A DNA stretch of 64,000 nt from Litsea cubeba (GCA_012931725.1 CM022946.1:133945165-134009164); one strand, 5' to 3'; numbered from the stretch's first letter, positions 11,401 to 23,463 are shown. Numbers and translations are program-made. Notes: generated from the letters alone by a model not told the origin.

Positions 11401-12882
11401 TCCCTAAAGGCACGGACCGCATAAAAAATCCCGGCTTCCTTCAAAACGGCGCCACCAATCAGCAGGACGCGATCAGTCCACGACTTCCACTCGGAGTCAG
11501 CATTGAAACGGCCACGGAGTCTAAAAGGCTTGGTCCAATTGCTGCCGTCACCGCTGAAAATACCAAGGCCCACCGGTCTCAAATCGACCGACGGATAATC
11601 AGAGCCCTGGTAGCCGCTGGATGGCATCAAAAGGTCCATGTCAACAGGCGACCTCTCCGTATATCCAGGAGAACCGCCGACAAAAACCCCAGTCTTGATT
11701 ACATTTGTCCTTCTCACCCAGCTTGGAGGATCTTCCCTCTTAGAGCACGTGGGGGCAAGGCTCATAATCGAGACGGTGCGATCAAACGTCGACCGGGTAG
11801 CAACAGTCTTCTTCTCACCATCTACTGGGTAAGAAAACTGAAAACACCTCCTCTGGTATGTCATGTCATCAGGGACGGCATCACCAAAGAAGAAGGTAGG
11901 CTTGGGCAAAAAGCTCTGATCTTCCATCACCCATGGACGACTGCTTACCATAATCTTATAGAAGTCCTCTCCCTTGAGAGTGATCAGTCGCTGCCTCATC
12001 TCTTCTCTGTTGAGGGAGTCGCACTCTTCCAGATTTCTCTCAACATACTGGACCTTCTCAAAGGCCTGCTGAACGGCCGGATTAGAAGATCTAGAAGACC
12101 GACGAGGTACGCTTGTAGCAGGCTCTTTACCCTTGTTCGTTCTGGAGGAACCACCTGAAAAGGATGGAAAAGAAAAAGATCAAACATCAAAATGACAGAA
12201 TCTCGCTAAAAAAAATCTGGCGAAATTTTGACATGATGATGGGGCAATTCCGAAGAAAAGGAACTATCCCGAGAGAAATAGAAAGCTTGAAGATGGGTTC
12301 AACATCGCTGCGAGCTCCGAAACCCCAAACTTTCGAAACCTCAAAGTCTCCGCAAAATCTGGAAGGGCTCAACATCGCTGCGAGCTCCAAATTCTCAAGA
12401 TTGCGAAAACTTTCAGGTATGCTATCACATCATGCTACAAATTTAACTTACAATCAAATGCATGCATGAACATCTAGGTTTGCCAAAAAAATGCATTATC
12501 ATGATGAGCAAAAAAAAAAAAAAAAGAAAAGAAACTTTCTCAAAAAAAAAAGAGGGGAAAGAAAATAAAAAAAGAAGAAAAGAAACTTTCTCAAAAAAAA
12601 AGAGAGGAGAAAGAAAGAAAAAAAAAAGGGGCTGGCCCACAGGCCACGTGGCCGTACGGCCAGATCCGTACGGATCTGTCCGTACGGCCCACAAAAGATA
12701 AAAAAAAATGCAAAAAATGCAAAAAAAAAAAAAAAAGAAAGCAAAAAGAAAACACGTGTAAAAAAAAAAAAGGGGAAAAACACGTGGAAAAAAAAAAGAG
12801 AAAAAAAAAAGAAAGAAAGAAAGAACTTTTTATTTTTCCTACAATGGAGTTTTCTTGAAAAAGGGAACTTACTTGAAGCCAT
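8489..12882 (-). pseudogene. Antisense multi-exon gene of element A: plant-mobile-domain-like protein (damaged)
   Basis: Predicted exons on the minus strand: 12873-12882 (ATG plus seven bases), 9646-12154, 9427-9540, 9245-9355, and 9169 down to 8489. Each intron begins GT and ends AG: 12155-12872, 9541-9645, 9356-9426, 9170-9244. All interrupt codons in phase 1, and joining keeps the frame. Exon 2 encodes a region resembling the aminotransferase-like plant mobile domain, with GEIGFSLKELSAI followed by a helical segment around YLTYWLGE and IRPHCIFPA. A Ser/Lys/Arg-rich stretch and two small acidic exons follow; exon 5 gives a long coiled coil ending WLETIF. Damage: one extra base near 9961, and a net loss of about 270 bp near 9025-9040 relative to B that shifts the frame in exon 5. 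Antisense accessory ORFs are known in Tat elements (for example maize Grande). The function is unknown. Confidence 0.7.
12642..12689. promoter_or_regulatory. Palindrome cluster with G-box inside antisense intron 1, element A
   Basis: GGCCACGTGGCC (12642-12653) contains the G-box CACGTG. CCGTACGG follows at 12652-12659, then the perfect 16-bp palindrome AGATCCGTACGGATCT (12662-12677) and another CCGTACGG (12680-12687). Two more CACGTG sites lie nearby (about 12753 and 12780). D keeps the cluster (about 57811-57855); B keeps only part (about 29545-29577). Confidence 0.6.
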
Positions 12883-13003
12883 TGATGGAGAAGAAGAAGA
12901 AAAGTCTTGAAGATCTTGAAGAAGAAGAACTCTTGGTCTTGAAGCCCTCTTGAGATTATTGCAAAAGAAAGTAGTAAGAGCAAGAGATCCAACCTCCTCC
13001 TTG

Positions 13004-13011
13004 CTTTTATA
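13004..13011 (-). promoter_or_regulatory. TATA box of the antisense gene, element A
   Basis: TATAAAAG on the minus strand, about 122 bases before the antisense ATG at 12882, followed by a CT-rich leader. It is conserved in B (29903-29910) and D (57487-57494) at nearly the same distance from the start codon. Confidence 0.6.
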
Positions 13012-13630
13012 GAAAAGAGCAAACCAAAGAAGGAAAGAAGAAAGAGGTAAGTGTTACTAATTAGTAACCTTACCAAAAGAAAGAGATTAGAAAGATTCTT
13101 TCCCAAAAGAAAGATATCTTGAAGGATTTTCTCCCAAACAGAAATAAATGAGAGATTCTCTGCCAAAAAATAGGATCGATGAAGGATTCTTTCCCAAAAG
13201 AAAGATATCTTGAGATAACCTATCCCAAAATAAAGGGAATATGAGAGATTCTCTCCAAGTAAAGATATTCTTAGATATTCTCTATCCAAATGAGATATTT
13301 TTGGATATTCTTTACAAAAATGACACCATATGAGATCTAAGCCATTTCAAAAGCTTAAGGTCCCAAGGGTTAGCCCATATGAGCCAGGTTTGACCACCTA
13401 GGCACTTAAAAAAAATAAAAAAAAAAATAAAAAATAAAAAAATTTTGGGCTTTTAGTCAAAGAGAAATCCCTCTTACCAAGAGCATACAAAAATGGTTCC
13501 ATGCCTCTTTTGAGTTGATTCGACCATACAAAAGAGAATTCCAAGCCCCATGAGCTCCCAAAAATCAAACCATCCAGCCTCATATACCAAATTGAGCCAA
13601 AATCTTGAAATTGACATTTCAATCAAACCA
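13012..13630. repeat. Upstream region of the antisense promoter with imperfect 40-45 bp repeats (element A)
   Basis: About 13070-13320 consists of diverged units built on TTTCCCAAAAGAAAGATATCTTG and GAGAGATTCTC motifs. The same block lies upstream of the antisense TATA in B (about 29990-30185) and D (about 57185-57430). 13330-13630 is single-copy 3' UTR sequence with an A-rich tract near 13410-13440. No sense gene seen. Confidence 0.55.
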
Positions 13631-13793
13631 AATCCTGGTCCCCTAACTTGCCACATACAGCTTGTTGGGTCACAAGACCAAAATCAAAAACCAAAACCTG
13701 ATCCCCTAACTCGCCACATACAGCCTGTTAGGTCACAAGATCAAAACCAAAATTGATCCCCCAACATTCCACATACAGCTTGTTGGGTCACAC
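13631..13793 (+). repeat. About 55-66 bp repeats next to the polypurine tract, element A, cut by B
   Basis: Units built on GCCACATACAGCYTGTTRGGTCACA start near 13631, 13697 and 13754. The series continues after B at 33551, so the uninterrupted element had four units. B has four units (about 30490-30715) and D has them reversed (about 56655-56890). B integrated inside the third A unit. Confidence 0.8.
13789..13793. repeat. Target-site duplication of element B, left copy (CACAC)
   Basis: CACAC immediately precedes the B 5' LTR. The identical CACAC at 33546-33550 follows its 3' LTR, and the A 3' UTR reads continuously across the two. Confidence 0.9.
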
Positions 13794-15970
13794 TGTTGAC
13801 ACCAAAAATGTCACTTTGCCTCTTCAAGATCCAAAGAGCTACATGAAGTCGCAACCTGCCATAAATAGGCAATGCTGCTTCCAAAAATCAAATCTTGTCA
13901 GAATCAAACAAAAACTGCAAGATTCTTCAAGACAGCCAAAAGAGGAGTACACAAGAAGTTTCAGGCCATTTCAAAATCATTTGGCCTAACTTCGCTTCTC
14001 AGACAACCGAAAAGGAGCTCTCGGCGGCAAAAGCATCGGAGACACCAAATCTTCGATCAGGGCCGATGGATAGTCTCAAAATACTTCCAAAAGGCTCCAC
14101 GTCAAGTTCCGAGTCAAACCGACAACGTTTGACCCTACATCAACCCTCGAACAGCTAAATCAAGCCTCTCGGCGGCGAGAACCACCGAGGCCATTACTCA
14201 TCAGATAGAGCACATGGACGGCTTCAAAATGCTTATAAAGGGCTACACGTCAAATTTCAGGTCATTTCCACAACATTTGACCATAGTTTGACGCTCGGAA
14301 GCCAAATCAGGCCTCTCCGCGGCAAAGCTCTCCGGGACCATGGTTTCCAAGACAGAGCCTATGGATCATCTTAAAATGACTCCAATAGGTTCCCTGTCAA
14401 ATTTCATGTCAATCGGACATCGGTTGACCGCACATCAAACCGCAACATCTTCATCGCGATAAAAAGCAAGTCTACTAGTGATAGGACCCCAAACGGCTTC
14501 AAAACTCAAACAAAAGCCTATGGTTGGTCTTATTTATTTCTCAGGAGGCTTCACACCAAATTTCAGGTCATTCCGACATCGTTTGACCCAGTTTCAGCTT
14601 CTGACGGAAAATCGACAGCTCTGCGCGACAAAGTCTTCGGCTTTCTCAGGAAATTGGAAACTTTGCAAAATAAAATGCAAGGATTCTCATCAGGTTTCCT
14701 ACAAAGAAATTAGGCCAATAAATGGTCAAAATGTCAAGGAAAAGTACAGGAGAAAAAAGAATCGAAAAACAGCAAAAACGGACACAAAACGGGACACAAA
14801 AGGGGGAAAACGCCGGCGACCACTTAATGCGATTAATTGACTAGCTTTATTACAGTCATTAATCCATTTCTTTGGACGGCCCAATCAGAAGCAAGCATTC
14901 GGGAGTTACAAGTCAAGAGATTCATGGCATTTAGCCCATGAAACTCCTCCCATCATGGCAATTAAAGGCGATTAAATGCCCTCAATCTCCTCCGGCCAAT
15001 CAGAAGCCAAGAAAAAGAAGTTACAAAATAAACAATTCAATTTTGTAACTCCTCCCATTATGCAGCTTTATGACAATCAAGGCTCATAAACCCTCCTAAA
15101 TGGCTACCTAAAAGCCTATAAATAGGAGAGCTCTCCAAGAAGAAAGGACAGCACACAAAGCATCAGAAAAAAAGCACAAACACACAGACAGACAGAAGCA
15201 CAGAAATCCAGAGAAAGGAAAAAGAGAGAAAACTCTGCGGAAGTTCTACACCGGCCACCGCAACAAGGTGACAAAAGTCCCTTGGGGGGTACTCCTCCCA
15301 AGGTCCTTGCCTTCTCCTCCTGCCTCCAATGGCTTAGATATGGCTTTTCAGCCCGTCTACTCGGCTTTTTATTGGACATAGGACCTTCTTTTGGTCTTTG
15401 TCCTCTAAAAACCCGAGGTTATAGCCAAGCCAAGCGAATCAATAGCATCCTCTGTTCTCATCTGCATGGATGATGGCGAAGCCCACATATGGCTTGCGAC
15501 CGTCAATCTAAACGGGTCCCCCACAATCTCCTGAGAAGTTAGATCCTCCTTTTCTTGCTTTTCATTGTAGTTTGTATTTTTTTAAAAGAGACAAAAATCA
15601 CAATTCTTTTCTTTCATTATTGATAAGGATTGTAAATCGGCTATAAACGCCAAAAATCGGCTATAAACGCCAAAATCGGCTATAAATGCCAAAAAAATCG
15701 CCTTTCACGGCAAACCAAGAAAAATGTCTCTTTTCTTAAATATATGTGCAATTTAAAACTTGAAAGAAGTTGATTTCCTTTTTACTTGCGAAGGTTGATC
15801 TCCGGATCACCACTTGCAATTCCAAGTAAAAATAGAAAATCTGGCACACCCACACAAAAAAAGAAATGTTGATGCACGCCCCTGCCCCCCGGTTACGAAA
15901 GGGTCGGAACCAAACGGACTCCCACGTCCGCCGACCTCGGTAGGAACTCGAGCAGGAGCGCGGTCCATTA
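13794..15970 (+). repeat. LTR1: 5' LTR of element B (2,177 bp)
   Basis: Starts TGTTGACACC and ends CGGTCCATTA (other copies end CCATCA). It is 425 bp shorter than the 3' LTR: sequence between about 14810 and 14822 joins across the GC-rich palindrome block, sharing GGCGACC at the break. TATA box at 15117-15124. The motif CGGCTATAAAYGCCA recurs three times at about 15637-15690. Confidence 0.9.
15117..15124 (+). promoter_or_regulatory. LTR promoter TATA box (element B 5' LTR)
   Basis: TATAAATA followed by GGAGAGCTCTCC. C (41194-41201) and D (54682-54689) keep it on their strand. It is altered to TATGAATA in the B 3' LTR (32692-32699) and TAAAAATA in the A 3' LTR (35438-35445). Confidence 0.7.
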
Positions 15971-15973
15971 AGC

Positions 15974-15990
15974 TGGCACACCCAGTGGGA
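15974..15990 (+). other. Primer-binding site of element B
   Basis: TGGCACACCCAGTGGGA begins three bases after the LTR end, the expected place and TGG start for a tRNA primer site. Element C has TGGTTCCACCCGGTGGGAC at the same place (40331-40351, minus strand). I cannot name the tRNA. Confidence 0.6.
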
Positions 15991-17686
15991 CTCGTTTATT
16001 TGAGAACACGATGCTAGAAATGAAATATTTGCATATCATATATTTTGCTCGATGCTTATATTTCTTTTCTCGATTCCTTGGCTACTTTATAATTGGTGGC
16101 CTATGTTGAATTCCGCATCTAAAAAAAATGAGATGAGATTTTTTGTTTGGAAATTTCTAATTCTTTGAATTTATTTCCACTCTTTCTCTTTTCAAAAAAA
16201 ATTTTTTTTTTAAAAAACAACAAAAAAAAATCAGATTTTTGATTTTGGATTCAAAATTGAGAAACTTTGATCCTCTCCCTTCTGGGCACTGGCGCTCACG
16301 GAAATCGTTGAGACCGTGTTCGGATCGGGGGTTGGGCCATTGTTTCTCTTCAATGAGTTCATTAAAGATCTAAAAAAAATATATATATATATACATATAA
16401 AAAAAATAATATAAAAAAAATTTTAGATTTCTCAATTTGGATTCAAAATTGAGAAACTTTGATCCTCTCCCTTCTGGACACTGGCGCTCACGGAAATCGC
16501 TGAGACCGTGTTCGGATCGGGGGTTGGGCCATTGTTTCTCTTCGATGAGTTCATATAAAAAAAAATAAAAAAATATAATTAAAAAAAAAAAAAGACATAG
16601 ACCACTAAGGTTAAACCAACTGTGTTCTTTGATCATGGTTGATTCAAAGAAAAGCCTTGTCCAGAGTGTGGAGACAGCTTGACTGTTCTAGGCAAGGGTC
16701 CTCCAAACGGTTCATTAAGTAATCCTACCCTTACCTGGGGGCAATTCTATCAATCAAGAATTCATAAGACCGGGTTAGGAGGCCTATGTGTACTCTCTCG
16801 TCTTTTAAACAAATAAAAAAAATAATAATAAATTTTTTTTTTTAAAAATAAAAATAAAAATTTTAAAATAAAAAATAAAAAATAAATTTTTTTTTCAAAA
16901 AAAAAATCTTAAAAATAAAAATAAAAAATAAAAAAATAAAATAAAAAATAAAATAAAATAAAAGATTTTTAAAAAAAAAAAATCTTCAAAATCTTCAAAA
17001 AAAAAAAACTTCCGTCATTTTGGGTTTAGATTGGAGAAATCTTGGTCTTCTCCTTTCTGAGCACTGGCGCTCACGGAAATCGCTGAGACCGTGTTCAGAT
17101 TGGAATGCCTTTTGCTCTCTTTGATGAACCCGATATTGACTTTTCAAAAAAAAAAAACTCGTCATCTTTAGATTCAGATCCGAGAAATTATGGTTCATTT
17201 CTTTCTGAGCACTGGCGCTCGCGGAAATCGCTGAGCCCGTGTTCAGATCGGAATACCATCTGCTCTATTTGATGAATCCAATCTTGACCTTTCAAAACAG
17301 AGAATCTCATCTCATGGATGCGGTCTCAAAACATTTGTGTCTAGCGGTACTAGTACGCCCTTTCAGGGTCTACTGTATTGCGACCGACACATCTGTAACT
17401 CCAACTTTATATTCTTCTTACCTCGAGCAAGCTCTGCTTCTCGATAAGTCGAATTTAAGTTCACAATTGCTTCTAACAGTCACTGGGATGCCCATTCTGG
17501 GCTTACCATACCTGCGATCAGAACAATTGTACCTTCTATGGCATTTTGCCTTCCTCATATTGCTTGGGTCATCTACCTCGAGCAATCTGAAAAGACGAAA
17601 CTATAGAACTTCCCATTTATGATCATTATATTCTTGTGATTACTAATGGATGTGGTCTTGTTTCAGAAATTTTCGAAAAACTAACA
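15991..17686 (+). other. Element B leader (5' UTR) with repeated paired-hairpin units
   Basis: Contains four copies of a roughly 38-base unit (16284-16320, 16475-16512, 17059-17096, 17207-17244) reading ACTGGCGCTC, CACGGAAATCGCTGAGA, CCGTGTTC. CACGG and CCGTG can pair, and GAGC pairs with GCTC just upstream. Very A-rich low-complexity DNA separates them (16800-17005). An ATG open frame of 116 codons (17272-17622) and the splice-acceptor-like segment (17641-17666) come just before gag. No gene otherwise. Confidence 0.65.
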
Positions 17687-20600
17687 ATGGCAGCTTCACT
17701 AACCATTACTTTCGATGAAAACAAGCACCAACTCATGCTTCAACAGAAGCAAACCACGCGCACCTACAAGCGCCCCATCAGCTGCCAAAGTGTCAACTCC
17801 CTCGGCAACTCTCTAAACTCCGGGTCGACCTCGACTCCCCGGACTATCGTCTTTGGGACGCTGGGACCATTCCCACTTCCTGAGGAACAAACTGCTCCCT
17901 CCAAGAAGCAGAAACTCGCCTCTCAACGTGTCACTACCATGACACCAAAGGCGAGCACCAGAAGGCCTGAAGCCCGTGGCGGCCCCACGAAGCCTCGACC
18001 TGCAAACAACCAGGTCTACCCTAAGACTTGGTCCCCAAGACCTTCACCAAAACAGAGAAGGTCCCAGACATCCACTAAGCCAGCATTCCTGGCCCCACTC
18101 AAGGAGAACCAGTTCTATCCTCTTGCCTACATGAAAGAGGAGAGACCCATCTCCGACTCGACTTCCAAGTCATCCCAGCATGAGCCGGCTTGTTCCTACA
18201 AGCCCAAAATCAAGTCATGCATCACAAGGCCTCCACAAGCACCTGCTAAGGCCTACAAACCTGCAGTTCGACCCTTCATCTCTACAGGGGCCGAACTTCA
18301 AAAATTCAAAGCTTCGCTGGCAACAGGCGAAGGACAGGGTTCGCATCCTGTCCTTGCCCAGCTACAAAGAAGACAGGCTCGGCTGCTGCGCCCGAGGGAG
18401 CACATCCTTCATCGTCAAAGCCCAGTCAGAGCTGACCGAAGCTCAAATTGCTCGTCGTATACGCCGCCGCGCGTCATACCGACAAAAGAGACTAGAGAAG
18501 CAAAGGACCAAGCCTCCCACACTTCAAGTCTCTCCTAAATGGGTCGAAAAAGAAAGACCCATCCAAGTTGCTGCCGTCCATATGGTTGGAAAAACCAGAA
18601 GGCGCCAAAAATCAGCAACAAAAATCCATGTCCGACGTCCGATGACCCGCAGCGTCTCCAGGACAAGAAGACATTCAGAAGAATCCCCTGCTCCTTCAAG
18701 CAAAGGACAGCATAGTGATCCTTCCTCAAGCTATTCTTCAAAAAGAATGAGCCCCAGCTCAGTCACCAGGACAGTTTCTTCGTTCGAATCACGAAGGATG
18801 AATGTCTTGGCTACAAATTCTGAGCCACCACCCCGCAATCCACCTCCAGAAGATGCGATTACCCGCATCCAGCAGTTGGAACAGGGCCAGCAGAGGATTG
18901 AAACTCTGATGGAAAACATTCTCCTCGCCTTCCAAAATCAGGCGAACAATGAACCTCCTCCGAATCATCAAGACGACGAAGTAAATAGAGAAGAAAATGA
19001 GTCACGCGCCCTTACCAAAAAGGACGTAGACGGTATCCTCGCCAAAGCAAAAGAAGAGGATATACTCAAGGAGCATGGGATCAAGCCACCATATCCCTTA
19101 TGGATGGACTCGGTCCCGTTCCCCACCAAATTCAAGCATCCTACTCTCCAAACATATACGGGGAAAGGATCAGCCAGACAGCACGTCATCCACTTCAAGA
19201 TCCTGACGGGAGCTATCGCGGATCAAGATGCACTCAAGATCCGCCTCTTTGCAAGTACCCTAAAAGGTACGGCCTTCGATTGGTACTCCACTCTGCCGGA
19301 GGACTCAATCCAAAACTGGGCCATGTTAGAGACACGCTTCCTGACTCACTTCAAAGGTGAAGATCATCCCGCTACTATGGCTCAGTTGTGCAGCCTAAAA
19401 CAGGGGGAGAATGAATCAACATATGACTTCATTCACAAGTGGAAAGCAATGGCATACAAATGCTCTGATGTATTGCCACAAGCGTCGCTAGTCGACATCT
19501 GCCGAACAACATGAGAGCCAGAATCCGCTCCATGATCATCGGCAACAAATCAAAAAACCTGGGAGGACTCCTAGAAGCTTCCATGGAAGCTGAAACGGTG
19601 ATTAAGGACCTCAACAGTCAGAAATCATCAAGAAAAGAGCCAACCGCCATTACGACCTCAAAACCAATGAAGAAAGAGGTCCTCAATGTGCAGACCAAGT
19701 CAGCTCCTCAGCCACCAAAGAAAGCTGAAAACAAAGCTGTTGGTAAGAGACATGAACTCTCTGATGCCTTCAAAGAACGAGTAGAGAAGAAATACCCGTT
19801 TGATGAAGATGTTGATGAAATCTTCGGGGCTCTTGTGGCAAACGGCAAGCTCACCTTGCCTGAACCAAAAAGACCGGGTGATGTTGGCAAAACCAACGAT
19901 CCTCGGTACTGTCCATACCACCAGATGATCTCGCATCCTCTCAATCAATGCATCGTTCTGAGAGAGAAAATAAATGAGATGTGGAAAAACGGAGTCATCA
20001 CCTTTGACAAAAACTATGGGTCTGCCTCCGTCAACATGGTGACATGTGGACAAACATCAAAATCACCGAAAAAGAAGATCACTACTTCCTTCAAGGTGAT
20101 AAACTCAATCCAAGCGTCCGAGCAACTGGTTCCTTACCCGACACCAGACGGACAACCGATATGGGTACATCCCGATCTCCTGGAAGATGAAAATTGGGAG
20201 GTCGTGAAAACAAAGCCTACAGCTCAACAGCGAAGGCAGGCTAGGAAACATCTCCTCAAGCTCAAACGGCAAGAGAAGACCCAGCCAAAACTAGAGGTCA
20301 AAGAAAAGGCAGAGGCTTCCTCTACTGCTTCACTGGAGGTAACAAAAACATCCCTTCTAGAGACTTCAAAGGGGGTAAGGAAATTCACTCTCAGTGATTT
20401 CATGCCACCTCAATTCAAAGAAGCCATGCAGGAGGCATCATACTCTTGCAATTCGGTAGTTGGGTTCTCCATTGATGGATACGAGTCCAGCGACACCGAT
20501 GATGGATTCGAATCCAACTACACAGATGAGTGGGAGGAGTCCCTTGAAACAGGAGAATATCTCTCCGATGAAGAATGGGTTCCTGAGTCTCATCTTATGC

Positions 20601-23463
20601 CAGTAATCTGGTATAAACCCCTACAGCCACAAGGATCCTGGTCTGATGATGAAGAAGACCAAGAAGCTGTACAAGAAAATGCTGCTGACCCAGCACCTCT
20701 CATTACTCCAGTGGAAATCAACAATGTTGAGCCACAAAGAGATGATGAAGAAGAAGATCCGGCTCCCATGCCTGATCTTGAAGAATATGCAAGGATCTTG
20801 CAGCGACTCGCTCTAGAACAAGAGCAAGAACGCGTCAACGAGCCTCCTCGCAATCCAGAGCCTGAAGTCCCTGAAGACCACCAGGTACATCCTCCCTTAA
20901 CTCCTGAAAATGGAGAAAATTGCTGGATAGACGATCCTCTCACATCCGAGGATGAGTCTGACTCCGATCAGGCAACGTCTCCCGTCAGAGCTTCCTGTAA
21001 TGTGATAATTCAGGATTATAGCTCTTCCGAAGCATCGTCTGATGAGAGCACTTACACTCCGGCGACGCCTAGTAATATATCTTCTGGAGCCAGCTCGTCT
21101 CACGTGACTTTCACTGAGATGACACCCTCTCAGGTTTCTTCTCCTGAGACCGTGACTTCAAAGTTCACACCCTTCCTGACTGAAGAATTCCCAGCCATTG
21201 ATGCTTGGGACGATGAATTAGTCAACGAAGAAGAAAGATTGCTGGATGCTGTTCAGGACTTGTTCCCGGAAAATGCTCCATGCAACACAATCACTGCTGC
21301 TGATACATCCTCAACAAATGAAAAACGACAGCCTCTTGATCCTAAAGACAATCTTCCAAACGAAGACCCTTCTCAAGAAGCTCTCGAAGTTGGTAGAGGC
21401 ACCCGCTCTGGCCGGGACTACCACAAGAATTACAACCAATCTTCCTTTACATATTTAAATCCTTCGGGAAAAGATGTTGTAAGCGCCCCTAGTGGCAACA
21501 ATGATGAACATGCAGGCCCTAAGGAGGCTTTCAAGTATGACTTGATTGAACATTTCAAGCACATACCTGCACGTCTACACATCCTAGGTTTGTTGCGAAT
21601 GTCTCCGCACACTCGTGATAATCTCATTTCGAAATTACAAAAGCTGAATGAGGATGTTGACAAACATGCCCCGCAAGTCCTCCAAATTGAAATGGATTAC
21701 CGGGTCAAAAACTCAGAAGCCTCCTCAAAGGGAGAAAAGAAGAAAACTGAGGGATCATGCATTGAATGCCTCTCGGTTAAAAAAGCAGCCAGTGCAACCA
21801 TCGCCTTCACAAAGGATGACCTCCTACTTGGCGAAACCAGGCATAACCGACCCCTGTACTTCACAGGGTATATCAAGGAAATGCCTATGCATAGAGTTCA
21901 GATCGACCCAGGTTCTGCACTCAACCTCATCTCCACATCGGCTCTTGAAGAGTTGGGCATCCCACCCAGCAAACTGAGCCACACATCTGTATCTATCTTT
22001 GGATACGATGGGAGTACTCAAAGGCCTATCGGCAAAATCAGGTTCAAGTTGCAGATCGGTGATCTTATCTCTGAAGTCACAGTGTATGCAATAAAGACCC
22101 CTTCATGCTACAACATCCTTCTCGGACGCCCTTGGATCCATGAGAATGGTGTTGTCCCTTCAACTCTACATCAATGCATCAAGTTTGTTGGCGACGACGG
22201 CATGATACATCGAGTCTTTGCGGACAGAAAACCCTTCAAAGGTAAAGAAGTCCACTTCGCAGACTCACAGATGTATGAAGGTGAAAAAGAAGAAGAGGAG
22301 AAGCATACAGCATCCTTTGCCGAAAATCTCCAGAAAGATAAAGGCAAAGCTCCTCAACAATCACCGGAAGAAAATAAACCATCCGGTAAATCTGAAGAGA
22401 GCATGCAAACTCCCTTCATCATCTCCCTCAAATCTTCAAAGCCTTTGGTCATCACAACTAAACTGAAGAAGGCAAAACAAAAGCCTGGGGGCAAATTTGT
22501 TGTCTCTTTCGTGTCTATCATGCAAGACACGGACTCAGATTCAGAGCCAGAAGACGACACATCGTCAAGCCAAGCTGACACTCAGCAAGTTCAGCCTGCT
22601 CTTACTCCAATGGAGACAACTTCTGACATAGAAGATCCTACGTCAGCTTCCTTCGTTGTTCCAGCAACTTCAACAAAGGAAAAGCCGATCTTCTTTCATA
22701 GATCGGATGCTTCTTCATCAAACTCCATGCTTGAACCTTTCCAAAATAAAGGTACGCCTCAACTCTCCTTATACAGTTCTGTGGCACAAGCTATTATGAA
22801 GAAAATGGGCTATGACGCTCAAAACCCAGTCGGTTTGGGAAAAGGATACAAAATCCAAAGCTGTCCTTCGACTCCATACAATCCGGCAGCAAACGGGTTA
22901 GCAGAAGCTTTCAACAAGACACTCTGCAAAATCCTCAAAAAAATGGTCTCTAGTCACAAAAGAGACTGGAGCAACAAAATGTCCGAAGCTTTGTGGGCCT
23001 ATCGAACCACCGTTCGAGGACCAACCCATAGCACACCATTCTCCTTGGTCTATGGATGCGAAGCTGTCGTGCCTTTGGAGGTACAAATTCCTTCCTTAAG
23101 GGTATCCTTGCAAAATGACATGACTCAAGAAAGCAATGTCAAATTGCGACTCCATGAGCTGGACAATCTCGATGAGAAATAGCTCGAAGCTCAACAAAGC
23201 ATTGAACTTTACCAAGCACGTATGGCAGGATCTTTCGACAAAAAGGTCAGGCAACGCGCCTACAAAAAGAGTGACTTGGTTCTTGCGGTAAAAAGACCAA
23301 TGGTCTTCGCTCACAAGTCTAAGGCAAATTTGAGCCAAAATGGGAGGGACCCTACGTCATCGACAAGGTTTTCTCTAATGGTGCATACGCACTCCTAAAC
23401 ATGGAAGGTGACAGATGTATGCTGCCTATCAACGGCAAGTTCTTAAAGCGGTACTACCCTTGA
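17687..23463 (+). pseudogene. Gag-protease-(truncated integrase) of element B, frameshifted
   Basis: The ATG at 17687 matches A and C. An extra base near 18319 shifts the frame and a lost base near 19505 restores it. The restored frame (to 22846) carries a zinc-knuckle-like C-x2-H-x4-H-x4-C (about 19910), a long acidic region and an aspartic protease-like domain (about 21830-22260) with DPGS at 21905-21916 and ILLGRPW. At 22846/22849 it jumps in frame from the G-patch segment into integrase near its third catalytic residue: 3,264 bp present in A are missing, including all of RT and RNase H. The end has TAG at 23180-23182 and a lost base near 23322, before TGA at 23461-23463. This copy cannot make RT or a full integrase but could have supplied Gag and protease before the frameshifts. 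Confidence 0.88.
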
